A DNA stretch of 64,000 bases from Oryzias latipes (GCF_002234675.1 NC_019877.2:1-64000); one strand, 5' to 3'; positions 26,901 through 38,670 are shown, numbered from the stretch's first letter. The notes: generated from the letters alone by a model not told the origin. Made by a program: numbers and translations.

Positions 26901-29253
26901 TAATCTATGACAGATAATAAGAACATTTTTGGCAGTAATCTGATTTCTTCATGTGTGTTTTTCTGTTTATCTGATTACTTTGTTGCTTTCTTTATGTGAA
27001 ATGGTCCAAAAATGAGGGATGGCTAAACAGAAGACAAAGGCAGATGATTTCTGCAAAAACAAACAGCTGCTGTCTTCTCTCTTTTTTTAAATAAACTGTA
27101 TTAACAAATCTTTCACATGCAAAATACCAATTTTCACATTTGCCAGGAAAATGAATAAAAGTTTTTAATAGAGCCATAGTAATAGCAATAAAAAAACTGC
27201 TTGAATAATTAAAAATAAAACAAAATAATAGAGGTAAAGGAGTCTGTTAAAGTTTCTAAAGTGACCATGCTTCAACTGTTCCAACAGGATTTAATACTAT
27301 TGACAAAAAAACATGAACTACTGTTTTTTGTCAGCATCATAAAAATAATAAGTTTATGGAATAATTTATAGTCACATTGATGGTTGGTATAAAATGTTTT
27401 AAATTTTTCCAAAATGTTTGAGTGACGGAGCAAAACTCAAACAGAGGAGGCTGTGAGGAACGACTACATGACCGTTTAGTTCCAGATCTTTTTTAAATTT
27501 GGCTTTAAATAAATGTTTCAGTGGACAAAATGTATGAATAATTTTGAATAAAGTTTCTTTCACTTGTATTGGTGATGAAAGACTTTTGGGGCAGGGAGCA
27601 AACCTTTCCCCACTGGATTCTACAGCCAAACCTATTCAGTCAACGGAGGTTTGGATTTTCTGTCTTCTCTTGGAGGAGCAAACCCCTCAGAGGTCCACCG
27701 AGACCCCCAGAGGTCCACCGAGACCCCCAGAGGTCCACCGAGACCCTCAGATGTCCACCGAGACCCTCAGATGTCCACTGAGACTCTCAGAGGTCCACCG
27801 AGACCCTCAGAGGTCCACCGAGACCCTCAGATGTCCACTGAGACCCCCAGAGGTCCACCGAGACCCTCAGATGTCCACCGAGACCCCCAGAGGTCCACCG
27901 AGACCCTCAGATGTCCACGGAGACCCCCAGATGTCCACCGAGACCCCCAGAGGTCCACCGAGACCCCCAGATGTCCACCGAGACCCTCAGATGTCCACTG
28001 AGACTCTCAGAGGTCCACCGAGACCCTCAGAGGTCCACCGAGACCCTCAGATGTCCACTGAGACTCTCAGAGGTCCACCGAGACCCTCAGAGTTCCACCG
28101 AGACCCTCAGATGTCCACTGAGACCCCCAGAGGTCCACCGAGACCCTCAGAGGTCCACCAAGACCCCCATAGGTCCACTGAGACCCCCAGAGATCCACTG
28201 AGACCCCCAGAGGTCCACTGAGACCCCCAGAGGTCCACCGAGACCCTCAGAGGTCCACCGAGACCCTCAGAGTTCCACCGAGACCCTCAGATGTCCACTG
28301 AGACCCTCAGATGTCCACTGAGACCCTCAGATGTCCACCGAGACCCCCAGAGGTCCACCGAGACCCTCAGAGGTCCACCGAGACCCTCAGAGTTCCACCG
28401 AGACCCTCAGAGTTCCACCGAGACCCCCAGAGATCCACTGAGACCCCCAGAGGTCCACCGAGACCCTCAGAGGTCCACCGAGACCCTCAGAGTTCCACCG
28501 AGACCCCCAGAGATCCACTGAGACCCCCAGAGGTCCACCGAGACCCTCAGAGGTCCACCGAGACCCTCAGATGTCCACTGAGACCCCCAGAGGTCCACCG
28601 AGACCCTCAGAGACCCCCAGATGTCCACTAAGACCCTCAGAGGTCCACTGGGACCCTCAGATGTCCACTGAGACCCCCAGAGGTCCACTGAGACCCTCAG
28701 AGGTCCACTGAGACCCCCAGAGGTCCACTGAGACCCGTCAGGTCCTCAGAGAAGATCCGGAACAGCTGATTCCTCTCAGCATCGATCAGCAGAGGAGATG
28801 TATAGAAAACAAGCTAAACGGAAATGAAATGCGAACTGGCAGAAGTCGGATCAATAAATTAAAAAACTATGACTGAGGTACGTGCAAACATGACAGATCA
28901 ATTCATGCAGTAATCTGATTACTCTCTCAGTTATCCGATTCCTACCGACATGTAAACAGGCTCCTAACCGCAGAACCGCGATGCTCTGCTTATTTAGCAT
29001 TAATGTAACGCTCATTAGCTAAACAAACGAGGTTGTGCTGCTGCTAAGAGTGTGGAACAACGTGAGAGGTTGTGTACACTCAGCTAATGCAGCTAACTGC
29101 TACGTACGTGTAATGTTGGGGTTTCTCGGGCTGCACGTTCACGGTTGCGGGAGATGTCGAACCCCCAGCGGGCGAAGGCGACGAGGACGAAGAGGGACCC
29201 CCGGTGGTCGTCGCTGCCGAAGATACCGGGGGCGGTGGATGCGTTTTAGACAT
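21217..29253 (-). CDS. unk: Unkempt RNA-binding zinc finger protein, complete
   Basis: Unkempt is a cytoplasmic CCCH-type RNA-binding protein that represses translation of target mRNAs and shapes early neurons. Exons in transcript order: 29253-29108, 26724-26515, 25515-25339, 25277-25147, 25078-24943, 24776-24659, 24488-24057, 23980-23921, 23668-23485, 23416-23321, 23228-23043, 22966-22785, 22673-22413, 21369-21217. Phases agree throughout and give 823 residues (human about 810). Six CCCH fingers span exons 2-7, for example [20 protein letters not shown] followed by H. A Ser/Pro-rich middle follows, then a coiled coil in exon 13, and a RING-like end with [25 protein letters not shown]. The start codon opens a Ser/Pro-rich leader ending QPEKPQHYT, as in the human protein. 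The 60-nt exon 23921-23980 is less well conserved. A 78-nt in-frame intron may lie within exon 7 (24326-24403). Confidence 0.96.
21600..22045. repeat. 12-bp minisatellite in last unk intron
   Basis: About 37 tandem copies of a 12-bp unit close to AGAACCTCCACT, with variants ending CTCT or CACC and longer blocks with TCCTTCGCTAGGA. Because 12 is a multiple of 3, frames stay open on both strands as simple dipeptide-like runs. It lies between two real unk exons and is not coding. Confidence 0.93.
23716..23918. repeat. Compound TG microsatellite in unk intron
   Basis: A (TG)n-rich tract interrupted by TACA and TAGA steps, ending in about 17 uninterrupted GT repeats directly before the splice donor of the 60-nt unk exon (minus strand reads CA-rich). 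The tract sits within 2 bases of that donor. Confidence 0.95.
25535..25625. repeat. Short 17-bp minisatellite in unk intron
   Basis: Five copies of a 17-bp unit, CAGAACCCGGTCCCTGT, lie just upstream (on the minus strand) of the unk exon 25515-25339. Intronic; no coding meaning. Confidence 0.9.
26060..26330 (+). mobile_element. Dispersed teleost repeat in unk intron
   Basis: The segment ends in TTGAATTTCCCC, then CGTGGGATCAATAAAGAATA, which I recognise as the tail of a very common non-coding fish repeat. No reading frame remains. The left edge is not defined. Confidence 0.5.
27688..28736. repeat. 20-bp minisatellite in unk intron 1
   Basis: About 52 copies of a 20-bp unit, CAGAGGTCCACCGAGACCCT, with single-base variants (AGATGTCC, AGTTCC, CCACTGAG, CCCC for CCCT). 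The unit has no stop in several frames, so it creates artificial open frames. It lies in the 2.4-kb intron between unk exons 1 and 2. The rest of this intron (26,725-27,687 and 28,737-29,107) is AT-rich sequence with nothing recognisable. Confidence 0.95.
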
Positions 29254-29671
29254 TTCCTCGGTTTAAAGCCTAACAACAAAAAGATTGTTTTTAGCTTACT
29301 AGCTAGCTAATTTTATTAGCTTCGAAATCCGCATTGTCCATCAATGTGAGCATGCGCAAAACAAGGGGAAGTAGACAAAAACACGGAACTACGGGACATG
29401 GAGTCCAGATTCAGGCTAACAAAAAACTCCGAAAAAACACCAGAAACGTTTTTACTTTTGAATATTTTAATTTAGAGAAGCTCCGTACAAAATATTTGTA
29501 TCAAACTCGAAAATAAAAACAGAAAAATAACCACTTAATTTTGTGCTTTTTACTACTTACATCCTATCGGCTGCCCCGTGTCTTCTTTGACAGCTGAACC
29601 AATCGCTGCTCAAGTCGTTACAAGAGTGACGTCAGAGAATGTATAAATACTCGGCCTCGGCCACTGTCTCA
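29254..29671. promoter_or_regulatory. Bidirectional promoter between unk and h3-3
   Basis: The unk start codon (29,253, minus) and the first h3-3 exon (about 29,672, plus) are separated by about 420 bases. On the h3-3 side there is CCAAT at 29599-29603, a perfect CRE palindrome TGACGTCA at 29627-29634, and TATAAATA at 29642-29649. The spacing is right for a start near 29,670. No TATA is seen on the unk side. Human UNK and H3-3B are also arranged head to head. Confidence 0.8.
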
Positions 29672-29735
29672 GCAAAAAATTCCCTTTCACCAACAGCGAT
29701 TTGGCTTTATTAAGTGGTCAACAAACACACTGAAG
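29672..29735 (+). other. h3-3 non-coding first exon
   Basis: The approximate 5' UTR exon starts about 23-30 bases after the TATA box and ends at 29735 with AAG before GTAATT. The next acceptor, at 30377-30378, lies ten bases before the start codon. The start of this exon is inferred from TATA spacing only. The 643-base intron 29,736-30,378 holds no other feature. Confidence 0.65.
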
Positions 29736-30349
29736 GTAATTTAACATCTTTATTGCGATTTGTATTGGAATATAAAAAAGTACCGTTTAATATTTTTGTA
29801 CTTAAACCTCCTCACGATCTGCTGTGTCTGAACGGCCGTCATGTCGATCCGTTACGGTAGCAGATTAGCCTATTAGCTAAAAATAGAACAATGGAGTCAG
29901 TGAGAATGTAACGTTTTATTCTCTGATTAAATGCTGATTTTTGGTTAAAACGAGTAAACTTGTGACTGCATATAACTGACATTCATAGACAATCGTGTTA
30001 AGTCACAATCGAAGTAGGATTTCCCTCAGAGTTCCGTAAAATAGTTGAAAGCCGTGGAGGCCGGTCGGAAACAAAGATGGCGCAGACGAAGAGCCGAGGA
30101 GCTTCGGCGCCATTTGTTTTGAAATGAGGGTGAAGGCGGTGAGCCGGAGAGGCGGGCTGAGGCCGGGCAGAAAGTTCTGGGGTGTTGGCATCACGGCGGG
30201 CGTTTGTAGGAGATTCAGCTTTACTGTGCTGCTTTCTTGTGTTTTTCCGTTAATTTTCCGTCAAACTGCTGGGGGGTTTCGGCCTGGGGGAGGGGAACTC
30301 CCAGCAGGCGGGCAGTGACCGTCCCCTCGCCCTGCTGTTGTCGTTCTGA

Positions 30350-30950
<601 letters not shown>

Positions 30951-31058
30951 ACCCCCCCATCACCGCAGATCCTATTTATCACACTTGACCATCTTGTGGA
31001 CATTTTTTATTTCTTGGGTTTTTATAAGTTCTTTGAATTTTGTATTTTTAGAGTGATC

Positions 31059-31064
31059 AATAAA
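31059..31064 (+). terminator. h3-3 proximal polyadenylation signal
   Basis: AATAAA lies 109 bases past the H3.3 stop. A second signal, ATTAAA at 31350-31355, follows the segment around CCATGAATGTGTCAGATGG, which looks like the conserved long H3-3B 3' UTR. Two alternative 3' ends are therefore likely. Confidence 0.75.
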
Positions 31065-31729
31065 CCAACCATTCCACAACCCCCCCCTCATGTACACTAA
31101 AGGCGGCTTCAACCACCTGCCCCCCTCCCTCAGTTCATTGTACAACATTTGAGCTGATTGCATTCTGGGGGTTCATCCTGGGAAGGGGCAGTCATTGTAC
31201 CATGAATGTGTCAGATGGCCTCACTGCAGTGTGGGGGTGTTCAGGTCCCTCTGTGCTCTGGAGGGAGCAGACCATGTTCCTCAGACCCCCCCACCCCCAA
31301 ATCTTGGCAGCTACATTTAATACTATTTATGGAATGTTGTCACGTTTCTATTAAATGTCTTTATGAGTAGAATCACGAGTCCGTTCTGGTTTATCTGGTT
31401 CTGAAGTGTGGAGATGTTTGTTGTAGCAGGTGGACGACTGGAAATGTGTTTGTGTTCCTGTGAGGAGCAGACAGGTGAGGCTGCAGGTGATCAAAGCCGG
31501 GGGCTGGCTAAATGCTCATTAGCAGCAGGTCTGATGGGGTTCTGAAGGGCTTCACCTATGTGGAGCAGCACACAGTCAAGGTCGACAAACGTCTGCACCT
31601 GGTAAGGTGTGGAGCCACGCCCACATTCTCCTCATTCCTGAGGACTGGCAACCCCCAACAGCAAACCACTTTTTCTGTGATACATTTTGAAAGCCTCACA
31701 ACTTTAGGTCATCAAACGGAAGCACCAAT

Positions 31730-31940
31730 TTAGAAATCGGACGTTCAATTCAAGAGTCCATAATCCGGGGGGGTTCCAGAGCTGTGGGGCAGAAAGACTG
31801 AATGCCCTGCTCCCCATGGGGAAAGATCCAGAGACATGGGGCGGGGGGGTATGAATAACAAAGTGATGCGTAACCAGTGTAGCTGCTTGAGTACAGAGAG
31901 GGAGGGGCCTCATTATTGGACCAGTTGAAGTGAGTTTCAA
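31730..31940 (-). mobile_element. L2/CR1-like LINE C-terminal fragment
   Basis: The minus strand encodes SRAFSLSAPQLWN, the usual end of fish L2/CR1-type reverse transcriptases (GDRAFSV.APRLWN in typical copies), and then loses frame. It is a short dead fragment between h3-3 and the SPRY gene. The remaining intergenic sequence from 31,356 to 32,119 shows nothing recognisable. Confidence 0.65.
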
Positions 31941-32119
31941 AAACTATTCCAAACTTAAATGAAAGTTAGTTCCGGTGTATTTTGCCCAAAGCTTGTATGA
32001 AAAATTAATTTCGCACCTGAACACAAAAAGAAATATTTTTTTTCCTTAATGTTAATTACTACAAATAAACAGGAAGATAAGTGTTGAATTCAAATATAAA
32101 ATCGAACTTCTTCACATAA

Positions 32120-32334
32120 AACTGAATTCTTCATGATTTGTGATCTGGCGCCCTCTGGCGGCGCACCTCCGCTCCTGCAGCGCGGCAAAAGCGCGCCCCC
32201 GTCCGCCGCGCCCCCGACACCCGTCCAGGAGATCTCCGTCCGCGGAGGATGTCAGTCCGGCGAAGAAGTTCGGAGGAAACGTTGCAAAGGAAGCGCGCGC
32301 TTTTCTAGAGGAACCGGGTTTCCGTCGCAACCAG
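32120..32334 (+). promoter_or_regulatory. CpG-rich promoter / first non-coding exon of SPRY gene (candidate)
   Basis: A CpG-dense block ends in CAACCAG followed by GTGAGACT at 32335, a good donor. The next strong acceptor is CCGCTGCCAG at 33010, directly before the start codon of the SPRY gene. ATG codons in the block run into stops, so it is probably 5' UTR. Long G and C homopolymers (about 32,456-32,472 and 32,717-32,740) lie in the intron. Confidence 0.45.
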
Positions 32335-33011
32335 GTGAGACTCAGCTGCGTCTAAAGAGCGTTTGACCAGAATCCCGGTTTATCGGCGCTTCTCCACCTG
32401 ATTAACCGGTTACTGCTGCCACTTTGGGGGTTAAAGGGGAGATATGGAGAGGGCGGGGGGGGGGGGGGGGGGTTACTGTGTTTCATCATTTTCTGAAAGT
32501 TTTCCTCGGACCTGCAGCAGGACTCCTGCGCTCGTGCGCGTCTTTGGGCTGCAGTCTCTCGGTAATCCCGGATTTTCTTTAATCTCATCAGGACGCAGAG
32601 TGTCCAACGTGAGGGGTGGGGGGAAGGGTCATACTCAGAGGTCACGGGGGCGCGTGCCTTCTGAGGAGGAGTTTGGGGGGAATTTGGGAGAAGTTCTGAT
32701 CTTCTGGCTCCGCTGCCCCCCCCCCCCCCCCCCCCCCCCCAAGCGGACAGGCTGACTGCTGAATCAACAACAAACCCCTCCACACACCCCACACCCCCCC
32801 TCCAAAAGTGCTGATGCATCGACACCTCCAAACTGGCCGCGCGCGCCCGCAGCGCTGTGGGAGCCTGATGACAGTTCTGCAGCGCAGCTCTCCTCCGCAC
32901 GCGCGTAAATCTGCTGTCTCCATCGATCGCGGGGGGGGGGGTGCACGCGCTTAAGCTTTTTCATTATCACTCCATAGGGCACTGACCCCCCCTCCCTGTC
33001 CCGCTGCCAGC

Positions 33012-36000
33012 ATGATGAAGGACTGCCTGCAGTTTCTCATCGAGCCCGCCAAGAAGCTGAAGGTCCGATTGAAGGTACTGCGCGTGCGCGCCACAACATT
33101 TCAATGTAAACACCATCAGAATGTCATGCATACATACATGGTCCCTGTGACCATCGCGTGACACCTTCAGAACAAGTCACGAAACTCTAACCCAGTTCGC
33201 GCCCGCGGGGCGCGCGCGTGCGCCTTGCAGGGCTCCCGCAGGCGCGTGACGCAGCAGGAGAAGGAGCCGCTGGTGGAGAGCCAGCTCTTCATCATGGAGC
33301 TGGCGCGTGAGCTGAACAGACTCTGTCAGGTGAGCGCGGCTCCGCCCCTCCGTGTCCCCCCACCACGCGCGCTCACCTCCCCCTCCCTTGCAGAGGTCCA
33401 ACATCCTGGCCCACATCTGGACCTGCGAAGACGTGTGGCCCCCCCACGTGTGCCGTGACTTCATCGTGGACTGGGCCGCTGTGCTGGAGAGGAGGGTGCA
33501 GGTACATGGTACGCGGGAGGCGGAGCGCGTGCGCGTGCACGGCGCGGGGTGACGTCTGTGTTTGTGATTCAGCACAAGATCCTGCCGTCCGAGTTCCAGT
33601 ACGAGAAGCGGGCCTGGAGGGAGCAGCTGCTCTGCATGCTGGAGTCGGGGGGCGAGTACGACATGGGCCCCCACAAGAGGGTCATCATGGACTGGACGCG
33701 GGAGATTAGGAGCAGGACTCAGGTGAGCCGCCTCACCCAGTTCCGAGCGCGTGTCTGCTAGAAATTGACCTGAGCGTGGCCCCGCCTCCGTGCAGCCCCC
33801 CCTGTGGCCTGGTGAGCCCACGATGCTGATGCTGGACGACCTGGAGCTGCAGTGGAAGAGGGGCCGCCTGCCCACGCTGCTTCCCGCCGTGGAGCTGCTC
33901 ATGCTGGCCCTCCTGAACGCAGACGCGCCAGTGAAGGTGCGTGGGGGCGTGTCCGAGTCCCGGGGGTGGGGCCGAGTCTCAGGCGCGTGACTGTTGTCTG
34001 TGTGCAGGAGGACGTGACGAAGACGTGGCTGCTGAATAAGCAGAGGAGCCAGAGGATGGGTGCGCGCGCACGGACACGCAAACACCTGTAGCCCCACAGC
34101 CTCACCTGTAGCCTCACCTGTCTGTTCCTAACAAGAGACCAGAGAAACACATTCGCTTGTTCCAGTAATTCCAGCCTCAGTGTGTTTTGGTGGTACATTC
34201 TGACGCTAACTGCACGTTGGCGCTAAAGCAGGAACTTGTCAGACCTCAACCGGGGGTGGGGCCTCAGCCGCTTTTCTCAGACATTAACCTGAGAAAAGCG
34301 GGAAAGCAGAGTCCAGCAGCTCCTCAGGTGTGTTTTCATGCTCTTCCTGTTTCTCCCTACAGGGGCGGTTCCGTACATCCCCCACAGCGGTGAGTTCAGA
34401 CCCCCCCCTTCTCTTTTTCTGTTTTAGAGCATCATTTGATCCAGAATCACCTGTTTGTCGTCTGGAAGTGACTCAGAAGGTTATTCTGCACGGACGCGCC
34501 TCTTCACGCGCGCCACATTTGACTAAAAGGAGGGTGTCCAGGTCCCCCGAAGGTCGTGTGATCCCGCTTTCAGACTGGCGCCCCCTGCGTCCCACTGTCA
34601 CATCCGATTAGCAACCCTGACTGCTGACAGCGGGCCCCCGGCGATAACGGGTTGCAGCTCTGAGGGTCTCCTTTTATGGGGGAGGGGCTGACGTGAATGA
34701 GCAAGGATGAGCTTGTTTGATCTGAGTTTGTAACTTGGTTTTCCATGTACTCCATATAACTGTGTATGTAAGTAACTGTATTGTGAAGCACCGCCCCCAG
34801 CTACAGCCCCGCCTCCGTATGAACGGTCGAAAACATTTATGACAAACCTGTTTAGTATTCTGTCAACATGCTGGATATCAGGCCTAACCAGTAATAACAA
34901 AACTACAACCAGTTAACTAGTGATGGATAAAAATGTAACCAGTGAGCACTCTTTGTCTGTTTTGGACACATTTTCACAAATTATTCTGATGCAATGTTCG
35001 CATATTTCTCTTTATTGTGAAGGAATAATAAAAACTGGAACCAGAAGGGTTAATCCTGGGTGGAGCTTTGCTGCACAGCCAATAGGAGGACTTTTTCATG
35101 ATTACATCACTCCTCCACATTAGCATATTGGAACACCAGCTGAGGACTAGTTCGCTAGTTGACTAGTTAGCAGAAAAAGTCCCCACTAGTAAACTAGTGT
35201 ACATTTTTAACCATTACTAGTTAACCAGTTGTACTATTGGCTTTACTTATTGGCTTAAAACAGTCTGATATCAAGGATATTGATTTAATGACAAAAAGGC
35301 TTCCATAAATTTACAATCAGAGCTGCCGTCGCCCCACCGTCGCCCCGCTGTCTCCCTGCCGTCTCCCCGCCGTCGCCCTGCAGTCGCCCCGCCGTCGCCC
35401 TGCAGTCGCCCCTCCGTCTCCCCTCCGTCTCCCGGCCGTCGCCCCGCCGTTGCCCCGCCGTTGCCCTGTCGTCGCCCTGCAGTCGCCCCTCCGTTGCCCT
35501 GTGGTCGCCCTGCAGTCGCCCCTCCGTCTCCCGGCCGTCGCCTCGCCGTCGCCCTGCAGTCGCCCAGCCGTCGCCCCGCCGTCGCCCTGCCGTCTCCCCG
35601 CCGTTGCCCTACAGTCACCCCGCCGTCGCCCTGCAGTCTCCCTGCAGTCGCCCCGCCGTCGCCCTGCAGTCGCCCCTCCGTCTCCCGGCCGTCGCCCTGT
35701 CGTCGCCCTGCAGTCGCCCCGCCTTCTCCCCGCCATCGCCCTACAGTCACCCCGCCGTCGCCCTGCAGTCTCCCTGCAGTCGCCCCGCCATCGCCCTGTC
35801 GTCGCCCTGCAGTCGCCCCTCCGTTTCCCGGCCGTCGCCCCGCCGTCGCCCTGCCGTCGCCCTGCAGTCGCCCTGCAGTCGCCCAGCCGTCGCCCCGTCG
35901 TCGCCCTGCAGTCGCCCCGCCGTCTCCCCGCCGTCGCCCTGCCGTCGCCCCGCCGTCGCCCCGCCGTCGCCCTGCCGTCGCCCTGCCGTCGCCCTGCCGT

Positions 36001-38504
36001 CGCCCTGCCATCTCCCCGCCGTCGCCCTACAGACGCCCTACAGACGCCCTGCAGTCGCCCTGCAGTCGCCCTGCAGTCGCCCCGCCGTCGCCCTACAGAC
36101 GCCCTACAGACGCCCTGCAGTCGCCCTGCAGTCGCCCCTCCGTCTCCCGGCCGTCACCCTGCAGTCGCCCCGCCGTCGCCCTGTCGTCGCCCTGCAGTCG
36201 CCCCTCCGTCTCCCGGCCGTCGCCCTGTCGTCGCCCTGCAGTCGCCCAGCCGTCGCCCCGTCGTCTCCCTGCTGTCGCCCCTCCGTCTCCCGGCCGTCGC
36301 CCTGTCGTCGCCCTGCCGTCTCCCCGCCGTCGCCCTACAGTCACCCCGCCGTCGCCCTGCAGTCTCCCTGCAGTCGCCCCGCCGTCGCCCTGCAGTCGCC
36401 CCTCCGTCTCCTGGCCGTCGCCCTGTCGTCGCCCTGCAGTCGCCCCGCCTTCTCCCCGCCATCGCCCTACAGTCACCCCGCCGTCGCCCTGCAGTCTCCC
36501 TGCAGTCGCCCCGCCATCGCCCTGTCGTCGCCCTGCAGTCGCCCCTCCGTTTCCCGGCCGTCGCCCTGCCGTCGCCCTGCCGTCGCCCTGCAGTCGCCCT
36601 GCAGTCGCCCAGCCGTCGCCCCGTCGTCGCCCTGCAGTCGCCCCGCCGTCGCCCCGCCGTCGCCCCGCCGTCGCCCCGCCGTCGCCCCGCCATCTCCCCG
36701 CCGTCGCCCTACAGACGCCCTACAGACGCCCTGTAGTCGCCCTGCAGTCGCCCCGCCGTCGCCCTACAGACGCCCTGCAGTCGCCCCTCCGTCTCCCGGC
36801 CGTCACCCTGCAGTCGCCCTGTCGTCGCCCTGCAGTCGCCCCTCCGTCTCCCGGCCGTCGCCCTGTCGTCGCCCTGCAGTCGCCCAGCCGTCGCCCCGTC
36901 GTCGCCCTGCTGTCGCCCCTCCGTCTCCCGGCCGTCGCCCTGTCGTCGCCCTGCCGTCTCCCCGCCGTCGCCCTACAGTCACCCCGCCGTCCCCCTTCAG
37001 TCTCCCTGCAGTCGCCCCGCCGTCGCCCTGCAGTCGCCCCTCCGTCTCCCGGCCGTCGCCCTGTCGTCGCCCTGCAGTCGCCCCGCCTTCTCCCCGCCAT
37101 CGCCCTACAGTCACCCCGCCGTCGCCCTGCAGTCTCCCTGCAGTCTCCCTGCAGTCGCCCCGCCATCGCCCTGTCGTCGCCCTGCAGTCGCCCCTCCGTT
37201 TCCCGGCCGTCGCCCCGCCGTCGCCCTGCAGTCGCCCTGCAGTCGCCCCGTCGTCGCCCTGCAGTCGCCCCGCCGTCTCCCCGCCGTCGCCCCGCCGTCG
37301 CCCTGCCGTCGCCCTGCCATCTCCCCGCCGTCGCCCTACAGACGCCCTACAGACGCCCTGCAGTCGCCCCGCCGTCGCCCTACAGACGCCCTACAGACGC
37401 CCTGCAGTCGCCCTGCAGTCGCCCCTCCGTCTCCCGGCCGTCACCCTGCAGTCGCCCCGCCGTCGCCCTGTCGTCGCCCTGCAGTCGCCCCTCCGTCTCC
37501 CGGCCGTCGCCCTGCCGTCGCCCAGCCGTCGCCCCGTCGTCGCCCTGCTGTCGCCCCACCGTCTCCCCGCCGTCGCCCTACATTCGCCCCGCCGTCGCCC
37601 CGCCGTCTCCTTGCCGTCGCCCTGCAGTCGCCCCGTCGTCTCCCGCTGTCGGCCGGTTTCGTAATGGCGACTGGCTCTGTCTGCATTTCTGACCACGCTG
37701 ACGATATTTTAGATTTGTAATCTGCTGCTGGCACGCTGGTTACACGTGACCTCTGACCTCTGACGGTTCTGTCTAAATGTGTTTTACAGTCTGGAACTGG
37801 ATTTGTGAAGCAGCAGGTATGAAGCTCTTCAATGTTTCCATGGTAACCAGTCTGACCGGCACTGTAGAAGTGACCTGAATGCGTGTGAATAATCTGCTGT
37901 TTGGAGACGTGGCGTGGTCACCTGACTGTTGGCGTGTTTTGCAGATGAGGTCACTCTGGACCCGGACTCGGCGAACCCGAACCTGCTCCTCTCCGGCGAT
38001 GAGAAGCGCGTGAGGTGCGGCCTGGAGCGCCGCCTCGTGTGTCCGTGTCCGCAGCGCTTCGACGGCTGGTGGTGCGCCGTAGGGAGGGAGGGCTACGCCT
38101 CCGGACGCCACTACTGGGAGGTGGAGGTGGGCGAGCGGGACTGGCGCGTGGGCGTGGCCAAAGCATCAGCCGTGAGGCAGGGCTTCCGGCCCCTCAACAC
38201 AGAGACGGGGTACCTGACCCTGCGCCTGGAGAGGGGCTCAGACCTGAAGGCCCTGACGGTGCCCCCAACCCTCCTGCCAAAGGACCTGGTGCCCCGGAAG
38301 GTGGGCGTGTACCTGGATTACGAGGAAGGCCAGCTGTCCTTCTACGACGTGGAGAAGCGCTCGCATCTGTTCACCTATAACGAGAGCTTCTGCGAGGAGC
38401 TGTTCCCGCTGTTCGGGACTGTGGAGGTGGTCCGGGACCTGGTGGTGAGGCCCGCGGGGGTCCGGGAGCCCTGCCTCTGCCCCGGACCCTGCCTGTGGGC
38501 CTGA
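33012..38504 (+). CDS. Uncharacterised helical + B30.2/SPRY protein
   Basis: Exons 33012-33074, 33231-33329, 33394-33501, 33573-33722, 33796-33936, 34008-34059, 34363-34389, 37790-37816 and 37945-38504 join with consistent phases into 408 residues. The last exon carries a canonical PRY-SPRY domain, visible in DEVTLDPDSANPNLLLS, GRHYWEVEVGERDWRVG, VGVYLDYEEGQLSFYD and FPLFGT. The first 220 residues (MMKDCLQFLIEPAKKL onward) are predicted helical, rich in Leu, Trp and Arg, and I cannot assign them. There is no RING, B-box or classical long heptad coiled coil, so this is not a standard TRIM. The start follows an acceptor by one base, so a longer N-terminus from an upstream exon is possible. B30.2 domains usually bind a protein partner. 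It occupies the galk1 position of the human order. Function not known. Confidence 0.85.
34906..35231. mobile_element. MITE-like element with 32-bp terminal inverted repeats
   Basis: 34906-34937 and the reverse complement of 35200-35231 match at 28 of 32 positions, sharing GTTAACTAGT and TAAAAATGTA. The 326-bp interior has no reading frame. It lies in the large intron of the SPRY gene. I could not settle a target-site duplication, so the superfamily is open. Confidence 0.75.
35330..37650. repeat. 11-bp GC-rich minisatellite with higher-order structure
   Basis: About 210 tandem copies of an 11-bp unit of form GTCGCCCYGCM (variants GTCTCCC, GTCACCC, GACGCCC). Blocks marked by GCCTTCTCCCCGCCATC recur at about 35,721, 36,447 and 37,085, spaced 726 and 638 bases, which are 66 and 58 units. 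Long reading frames exist on both strands (up to 743 codons), all Pro/Arg/Ser or Gly/Arg/Asp repeats. The unit length makes the three frames of each strand equivalent, so they are not genes. It fills most of an intron of the SPRY gene. Confidence 0.95.
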
Positions 38505-38670
38505 AGGTTCTGGTCCACCGGGCTTCCCTGCAGTGAGGACGAAGATGTCCGGCGCCTGCTTCAGAATCCTCTTCGTCCTTCAAGCTTCTTCAGCAAAACG
38601 TCTTCATCAAACCAAAGCTGCTGGAAATATTCAGTCACGTCATCCATGCCCAGGTTTTTTTAAGTCAAAC

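Noticed and set aside
27544-28688. Frames rich in [11 protein letters not shown]-type repeats
   Set aside because: Translations of the 20-bp minisatellite in unk intron 1.
29035-29310. Plus-strand frame of 91 codons
   Set aside because: Antisense of unk exon 1, whose minus-strand translation matches unkempt.
32352-32923. Minus-strand frame of 182 codons upstream of the SPRY gene
   Set aside because: Runs through G/C homopolymers (poly-Gly, poly-Pro) with no similarity or splice support.
33177-34097. Minus-strand frame of 306 codons
   Set aside because: Antisense shadow of six consistent plus-strand exons of the SPRY gene; GC-rich sequence lacks stops by chance.
35271-37692. Plus-strand frames of 428, 686 and 743 codons and matching minus-strand Gly/Arg/Asp frames
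   Set aside because: They arise from a stop-free 11-bp unit whose length makes all frames equivalent; the interval is an intron of the SPRY gene.
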